Shown here one piece after another: positions 58,763 through 64,000 of a stretch of 64,000 nt of DNA; positions within the stretch are counted from its first letter, which is position 1, and each line of letters starts with the position of its first letter. Below the pieces are notes generated by a model that did not search any database, had not been told where the DNA came from, and saw only the letters and a program-made list of their open reading frames with translations. The translations under genes were made by a program, and so were the position numbers. The stretch is from Actinoplanes sp. DH11 (GTDB taxonomy: Bacteria; Actinomycetota; Actinomycetes; Mycobacteriales; Micromonosporaceae): NCBI RefSeq assembly GCF_020873875.1, contig NZ_JAHWGU010000016.1:62001-126000 (forward strand), in the 5' to 3' direction.

Positions 58763-59792
58763 CCGCATGCTCGCCTTCATGGGCGCCCGCCCAAGGCTGG
58801 CCCGGGTCCGACCCAGGCCAGGTCCGGCCCCACGCCTGGTCCAGCCCTGAAACGGGTCCAGCCTCAGATCGAGGGCCCGGCCCAGCTCGAAGCCCGGCCC
58901 AGCCCAGGGCCGAGTCCTGCTCAGTCTGCACAAGGTCGCACAAACTCTGGCTGTCACCCACGGCTGTCAGAGGGAGATCCTCACGACCGCCAGTGACAGC
59001 TCGCCGACCCTGGCTGTCAGTCATGGCTGCTGGGGAGGGCTCCTCACGACCGTCAGTGACAGCCGGCCGACCTCCGCTGTCAGTCACGGCTGCGGGAGAG
59101 CGCTCCCCGCAACCACCAGTGACAGCCGGCCACCCCGGCTGTCGGTCATGGCTGCTGGGGAGCGCTCCTCACGACCGTCAGTGACAGCCGGTCGACTCGG
59201 GCTGTCAGCCATGGCTGCTGCGGAGGGCTCCTCACAACCACCAGTGACAGCCGGCCGACTTCTGGCTGTCACTGGTGGCCCACAGAACGCTTGAGAACCA
59301 CCAGTAGACAGCCGATAGGCCCTGGCTGTCAGTCATGGCTGCTGGGAAGGGCTCCTCACGACCGCCAGTAACAGCCGGCCACCCCGGGTGTCAGTCACGG
59401 CTGCGGGGGAGCGCTCCCGGTAACCGCCAGTGACAGCCGGCCACCTCGGCTGTCAGTCACGGTTGCGGGGGAGCGCTCCCCGCAACCGTCAGTGACAGCC
59501 GGCCGACTCGGGCTGTCAGCTATGGCTGCGGGGGAGCGCTCCCCCGCAGCCACCAGTGACAGCCAAAGACCGTGCAACGGTGTCGGCCACCGGAAGGTTT
59601 GGGGGGATAAGGCCTGCGCCACGCCCGACGTGTACGACTAGCCGGAAATGAGTGGAATGTGGGCTTTCGAATCTTGGTGAGCACGTCCCGGCCATGGTTG
59701 AACAGGCCGAATTCGATCGCTGGAAGTCCGGAACGTCGGATTAACCCGGAAAAGACCCACGGTGACCCACCTTCGCTTGCTGGAATGGGCGA
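58763..59792. other. geneless stretch holding the large repeat array
   Basis: No credible gene in about 1030 bp between the HIRAN gene and the helicase. Bases 58763-58948 are GC-rich low-complexity sequence, 58949-59563 the palindromic array, and 59564-59792 a less GC-rich segment that may hold the helicase promoter. Reverse-strand frames through the array encode only repeated peptides. Confidence 0.75.
58949..59563. repeat. tandem palindromic repeat array B (10 units)
   Basis: Ten units start at 58949, 59012, 59075, 59137, 59200, 59264, 59324, 59386, 59448 and 59511 (spacing 60-64 bp). Each goes GGCTGTCAG, TCATGGCTGC, GGGGAGCGCTCC, AC/CAACCGTCAG, TGACAGCC, so the whole unit can fold on itself. 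The last copy contains a perfect 28-bp palindrome (59524-59551) centred on GAGCGCTC. Units are separated by short GGCCGAC-type links. They are reverse-complement relatives of the array at 19613-19975. Confidence 0.92.
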
Positions 59793-62700
59793 ATGCGGTG
59801 GGATGATGCTGACGGGTTGACCGGCCGGCCGGATGCGCGCGTCCGCGGAGTTCTGGAGTCCTGGCGTGCCGGCCTGCTCGACTTCAGCGACGGCAATCCC
59901 CTGATCGACGTGGACCCGGCCGGGCCGGGTGTGGTGGCGATCGTCAGCCCGACGCCGCGCACCATCATCGAGGCGCTGCAGCAGGGGCGGGAGTGCGGGT
60001 TCCTCGGGATCGAGGAGCAGGCCGAGGGGCCGCGCCCGCGGGCCGCCAACGTGTTCCAGACCGAGATGATCGACGCGGACATGGACGCGACGCTGCACGC
60101 GCTGCGCCGGACCGCTCGCCGCGACCAGTACGAGCAGGGCATCTCCGCGCTCTACCTGGCGCTCGGCTCGCTGCACTGGGAGGACGGCGGCCAGCGGTTC
60201 ACCAGCCCGATTCTGCTGCTGCCGGTGGAGCTCGGCACGCCGGACCCGCTGGACTACCCGCGGTTGCGGGCCCGCCCGGACGACCCGATCGTGAACCCGG
60301 CCCTGGCGGTACGGCTCCGCGCGTACGGCGTCGAACTCCCCGTGGTGGACAGTCTCACCGGGCTGGACCTGACCGTGTTCTGGGCCCGCCTGGACGCCGC
60401 GATCAGTGAGCACCCGGACTGGCACTCCGACGAGGCGGTGCTGCTGTCCCGCTTCGACGTGCAGCGCGAGGTCATGTACACCGACCTGGTCGAGAACGAG
60501 CGGCAGATCCTGGCGCACCCGGTGGTCCGCGCCCTGGCCACCGACCCGCTGGCCCAGCCGGACGCGTTGCGCTTCGACCCGGTGCCGGTGCGCCGCATCG
60601 ACGAGCTGGCCGCCCCGGACGACGTACCGCTGGTGCTGGACGCCGACGCGGCGCAGCGTTCCGCGATCGCCGCCGCGGTGGCCGGCCGCACGTTCGTGCT
60701 GCGCGGCGCGCCCGGCACCGGGAAGACGCAGACCGTCGCCAACATGATCGCCTGCCTGATCCACGCCGGGAAGCGGGTGCTGCTGGTCTCCGAGAAGGCG
60801 GCCGCGCTGGACGGCGTCAAGGAGCGGCTGGGCCGGGTGGGGCTCGACGACTACCTGCTGGAGCTGCACAGCGACCGGATCGGCCGGCAGCAGGTGGCGG
60901 CGACCCTCGCGGCGGCGCTCGACTTCATCCCGCTGCCGCCGCCGAGCCTCTCCACCGACGAGCGTGAGGAGCTGCGCCGGCACCGGATCAGGCTGAACGC
61001 GTACGCCGAGGCCATGAATGAGGTCCGCGAGCCGCTCGGGCACCGGTTGCACGACGTGCTGGGCATGTGCGCGCAGATGACGGACCTGCCGGCCGGGCCG
61101 GTGCCGGCGACGCTGCCGGTACCCCTGACCACGCAGTCGTTGCAGCGTGTCCGGGACGCCGCGGCGGCGCTCGGCCGTGCCTGGCGGCCCGTGTCGGAGG
61201 GCGACGAGTTCCTCTGGCGGGACGTGATCGACCGGACCCGTCTGGACGCCCGGCTGCACCAGGCGCAGGTCGCGCTGGAGCACCTCGCCGAGGCGGTCGC
61301 CGGTGACCGCCTCGCGGCGGTGTTCGAGGCGCACGCGCTCGCCGACGCGATCACCTTGACCACCCTGGTCGGCCACGCCACCCGCCGGCCCGCCGAGGTG
61401 CCCGACGAGTGGCTGACCCTGGAAAGCCTGGAACCCGTCGCCAAGGCGGCGGAGAGCCTGGTCAGCCACCTGCGGGCGCTGCATCACGCGGAGGAGGTGG
61501 TACGCACCAAGGCCGGCGTGACCTGGTCGGCGCTCCCGATGCCGGCGAAGCTGCCGGTGGTGCCGAACCTGGTGCACCTGAACCCGCCGGCGGTGGAGAT
61601 GCTGCCGCTGACCGCCGCACAGGCGCGGGGTCTGGCCCGCCGGTTCGCCGAGGAGGCCGACCGCCTGGAGCAGCACCAGCACAGCCTGGACCGGGTCACC
61701 GCCCGGCTGGGCCTGCCCAACGTGGTGGCGTTCACCGACATCGGCCGGGTCGCCGCGATCGTGGAACTGCTGAACCGGCCGCACAAGCCGGAACCGGGCT
61801 GGTTCGACACGACCGGGATGGCGGCGGCACGGGCCGCAGCGCGGGTGCTGCAGCGTGCCGTCGACGTGGTGAAGGCGGCCGAGGCCCGGGCCCGGGAGCA
61901 CTTCAACGACTCGGCGCTGGTGGAGCCGGTGGACGAGCTGGCCGAGCGGTTCGCCAACCAGCACAAGGGGATGCGCAAGCTGCGGGCGCCGTACCGGCGG
62001 GACAAGCGGGTGGCCGCCGGCATCGCGCGGGCCGACGTGAAGCGCTCGGAGGCGGTGGCGAACCTGGCCGCCGCGGCCGCCTGGAAACGGTCGATCACGG
62101 AGCTGCAGCAGGCCGAGCACGAGTACGCGCGGGCGCTCGGCAGTCACTGGCGGCACCTGGACACCGACTTCGACGCGATCACGGAGGCGCTGAGGACGGC
62201 CGAGGAGGCGTTGCGGATCACCCCGCCGGCGGCGCTGCCGGGCGTGATCGAGCGGGTCTGCGCGCCGAGCCCGAACAGCGCGATCATCCGGATCGTCACG
62301 GAGGCCCGCAAGGAGTTCGACAGGTGGACGGCGGGGCTGCGTCCGCCGCCGGAGCCGGCGCCACGGCCGCAGCTGGCGTCCGGGCCGATCCACGACGCGG
62401 TCACCTGGCTGCGGGCGCACGTGGAGCCGCTCACCGCCGCCGCCGATCTGGTGCAGGCGTACGGCGTGGCGGCCGGGCGCGACTTCACCCTCGCCGAGGC
62501 GGCCTCGATCGGCCTGCTCCGGGAGACCGCCGCGGATGCCGCGGGCGCGCTGTCGGCGAACGCGAGCGAGTACGCCGACGTGCTGGGACCGGTCTACCGC
62601 GGCACCCAGACCGATGTGGAGGCGCTTGCCAAGGCGATGTCCTGGGCGTCCGAGGCCCGCCGGGTCCGGGCCGGCGCGGACGTGCCGTTCACCCGGGAGC

Positions 62701-64000
62701 AGGCCGAGGCGCTGGCCCAGGTGCGCCCGACGGACGCCTTGCCGTCCCGGGTCGCCGAGTGGCAGGCCGCCCGTGACTGGATCCTGCGGGCGTTCGCGCC
62801 GCGCCGGCATCCGTCGCTGACCGCAACCCTCGACGACTACGAGCACGCCCGGGAGCTGATCGCCGCGCTGCTCGCGGACAGCCGCGGCCAGCAGGAGTGG
62901 TTCGACCACCAGGCGGCCCGGGCGGTGCTGAGCGAGCACGGCCTGGACCAGGTGGTGGACTTCTGCGCGCACGAGAAGCTGGCGGTGGATCAGTTGCTGC
63001 CGGTGATGGGCCGGGCGCTCTTCCAGTCCTGGGCCGACATGATCATCCGGGAGGACGAGCGGCTGCCCCCGCTCGACGCGGCCTCCCGGGACCGGCTGAT
63101 CCACGAGTTCCGGCTCTGGGACACGCTGCTGGAGCGGGGTGCGGTCGCGGACGTGATGAACGCGATCGACGCGATGCAGCCGTCCGGCACCGCGGTCGCC
63201 GAGGCGGCGGTGCTGCGGGCCGCGGCCGCGCAGCAGGGCCGCCGCCCACCGGTGCGCGACCTGCTCGGCGAGACCCGGCACGCCACCCTCGCGGTGAAGC
63301 CGTGCACGCTGACCATCCCGGCGGACGTGAGCCGGCTGCTCCCGTCCGACCTCTTCTTCGATGTCGTGATCGTCGACGAGGCGTCCCGGGTGCCGGTGGC
63401 CGACGCGATCACCTGCGCCTACCGGGCCAGCTCGATGATCGTGGTGGGGGACGACCGGCAGCTCGGCGCGGCGCCGCTGCCCGGCGGTGACGGGCAGTCC
63501 ATCCTGGGGCTGGCCATCCATTGCGGCGCCTTCCCGGTGCTCGACCTGACCACCCACTACCGCAGCCGGCACGAGTCGCTCATCGCCTTCGCGAACCACA
63601 GCTTCTACGCGGGACGGCTCAACACCTTCCCGGCGGCCGGGCCTGCGGGGCCCGATGCGGGCGTGCAGCTGTACGCGGTGGACGGCGACACCTCCCTCGC
63701 CGAGGAGGTCGCCAGCCGCGTGGCGCATCACCTGGTCACCCGGCCGGATCGGACGCTCGGCGTGGTCGCCTGCACCACGGCCCTGCGCTGGGAGATCGAG
63801 GCCGCGCTCGCCGACATGGTGGGTTCGCCGGACTCCGACCGGCTGCGCGGCTTCTTCGTCAAGGACCTGGACTCGGTGCAGGGCGACGAGCGCGACGTGG
63901 TGATCCTGGCGATCGGCACCGACCTGGGCGGGCTCGACGGCCCGGACGGGTGGCGCCGGCTCAACGTCGCGTCGACCCGGGCCGCCCGCCGGCTCGAGGT
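59793..64000 (+). CDS. DUF4011-type SF1 helicase/ATPase (C-terminus beyond window)
   Basis: At least 1402 residues of a giant DUF4011-family ATPase. The N-terminus (VRGVLESWRAGLLDFSDGNP, SALYLALGSLHWEDGG, SPILLLPVELG) is the DUF4011 region. Walker A is FVLRGAPGTGKTQTVANMIA at about residue 305. A long helical insertion follows (residues ~350-1150). Then come Walker B DVVIVDEASRVPVADA, MIVVGDDRQLGAAPLPGG, LTTHYRSRHESLIAFAN, and DSVQGDERDVVILAIGTD, followed by LNVASTRAARR at the edge. These are Upf1/Dna2-like SF1 motifs. ATG 59793 is the best start; TTG 59817 is an alternative. Related proteins occur in defence and DNA-repair settings. Confidence 0.88.
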   Translation, partial: MRWDDADGLTGRPDARVRGVLESWRAGLLDFSDGNPLIDVDPAGPGVVAIVSPTPRTIIEALQQGRECGFLGIEEQAEGPRPRAANVFQTEMIDADMDATLHALRRTARRDQYEQGISALYLALGSLHWEDGGQRFTSPILLLPVELGTPDPLDYPRLRARPDDPIVNPALAVRLRAYGVELPVVDSLTGLDLTVFWARLDAAISEHPDWHSDEAVLLSRFDVQREVMYTDLVENERQILAHPVVRALATDPLAQPDALRFDPVPVRRIDELAAPDDVPLVLDADAAQRSAIAAAVAGRTFVLRGAPGTGKTQTVANMIACLIHAGKRVLLVSEKAAALDGVKERLGRVGLDDYLLELHSDRIGRQQVAATLAAALDFIPLPPPSLSTDEREELRRHRIRLNAYAEAMNEVREPLGHRLHDVLGMCAQMTDLPAGPVPATLPVPLTTQSLQRVRDAAAALGRAWRPVSEGDEFLWRDVIDRTRLDARLHQAQVALEHLAEAVAGDRLAAVFEAHALADAITLTTLVGHATRRPAEVPDEWLTLESLEPVAKAAESLVSHLRALHHAEEVVRTKAGVTWSALPMPAKLPVVPNLVHLNPPAVEMLPLTAAQARGLARRFAEEADRLEQHQHSLDRVTARLGLPNVVAFTDIGRVAAIVELLNRPHKPEPGWFDTTGMAAARAAARVLQRAVDVVKAAEARAREHFNDSALVEPVDELAERFANQHKGMRKLRAPYRRDKRVAAGIARADVKRSEAVANLAAAAAWKRSITELQQAEHEYARALGSHWRHLDTDFDAITEALRTAEEALRITPPAALPGVIERVCAPSPNSAIIRIVTEARKEFDRWTAGLRPPPEPAPRPQLASGPIHDAVTWLRAHVEPLTAAADLVQAYGVAAGRDFTLAEAASIGLLRETAADAAGALSANASEYADVLGPVYRGTQTDVEALAKAMSWASEARRVRAGADVPFTREQAEALAQVRPTDALPSRVAEWQAARDWILRAFAPRRHPSLTATLDDYEHARELIAALLADSRGQQEWFDHQAARAVLSEHGLDQVVDFCAHEKLAVDQLLPVMGRALFQSWADMIIREDERLPPLDAASRDRLIHEFRLWDTLLERGAVADVMNAIDAMQPSGTAVAEAAVLRAAAAQQGRRPPVRDLLGETRHATLAVKPCTLTIPADVSRLLPSDLFFDVVIVDEASRVPVADAITCAYRASSMIVVGDDRQLGAAPLPGGDGQSILGLAIHCGAFPVLDLTTHYRSRHESLIAFANHSFYAGRLNTFPAAGPAGPDAGVQLYAVDGDTSLAEEVASRVAHHLVTRPDRTLGVVACTTALRWEIEAALADMVGSPDSDRLRGFFVKDLDSVQGDERDVVILAIGTDLGGLDGPDGWRRLNVASTRAARRLE

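Noticed and set aside
58949..59563. CRISPR-like array
   Set aside because: The periodicity fits loosely, but there are no unique spacers: each ~62-bp unit is repeat throughout and self-complementary, and no cas genes are present.
59520..63731. 1403-codon open frame on the minus strand
   Set aside because: It is the antisense shadow of the helicase gene and has no domain; its composition is Arg/Gly/Val/His-rich, typical of reverse frames in high-GC DNA.

Overview
The window is very GC-rich, uses GTG and occasionally TTG starts, and has many ATGA/GTGA start-stop overlaps. It encodes a mycothiol-dependent isomerase-family protein, several GAF-ANTAR and LCP proteins, a chemoreceptor, a PilZ chemotaxis-like protein and two sigma28 (FliA/WhiG)-type promoter candidates. 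Together these point to a chromosomal region of a motile, spore-forming actinomycete, most plausibly Actinoplanes or a close Micromonosporaceae relative. This assignment is inferred from gene content only. No rRNA, tRNA, CRISPR array, transposase or phage gene was found.

Layout. 1-2.5 kb: a divergent pair of a FabG4-like reductase (cut by the left edge) and a FadA2-like thiolase. 2.6-10.3 kb: an eight-gene minus-strand operon built around a TerY-type vWA protein, a PP2C phosphatase and a YegI-like kinase (the 'TerY-P' triad), with a degenerate kinase, a DUF4407 membrane protein, an unknown 196-aa protein and two proteins that share an IGSIN motif. This is the most system-like part of the window. 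10.4-14.7 kb: a small unknown gene, a GH10-CBM2 xylanase, and a PTS-type dihydroxyacetone kinase locus (HPr and DhaM divergent from DhaK and DhaL). 14.7-19.4 kb: a chemoreceptor with a sigma28-like promoter, an acetoacetate-decarboxylase-family protein, a YibE/F membrane protein and a secreted DUF4360 protein.

19.6-20 kb: a tandem array of palindromic repeats that recurs at 58.9-59.6 kb. 20.1-31.2 kb: RecD2 helicase, acetylxylan-esterase-like hydrolase, YggT, aldo/keto reductase, a geneless stretch, an aldehyde dehydrogenase with an IclR regulator, a second aldehyde dehydrogenase broken by a frameshift, a HAD phosphatase and a mycothiol-dependent isomerase-like protein. 31.3-35.6 kb: PutA with a divergent LysR regulator. 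35.7-36.4 kb: a repeat-rich gap with a large imperfect palindrome.

36.4-45.3 kb: secreted alpha/beta hydrolase, NUDIX and DUF4406 proteins, a DeoR regulator, a Tat-exported PAP2 phosphatase with an autotransporter-like repeat, two divergent GAF-ANTAR paralogues, a small unknown gene with a sigma28-like promoter, and a hydrolase plus phosphoribosyltransferase pair. 45.3-55.3 kb: an ABC-2 exporter with TetR regulator, small secreted and membrane proteins, an LCP cell-wall ligase, a soluble MCP-PilZ protein, an ArsR/AHSA1 pair, a MOSC protein, an NADP-binding oxidoreductase, and a TetR gene divergent from an MDR reductase across a clear palindromic operator. 55.4-64 kb: a 1098-residue HIRAN protein with a long low-complexity tail, the second repeat array, and a DUF4011 SF1 helicase that runs off the right edge.
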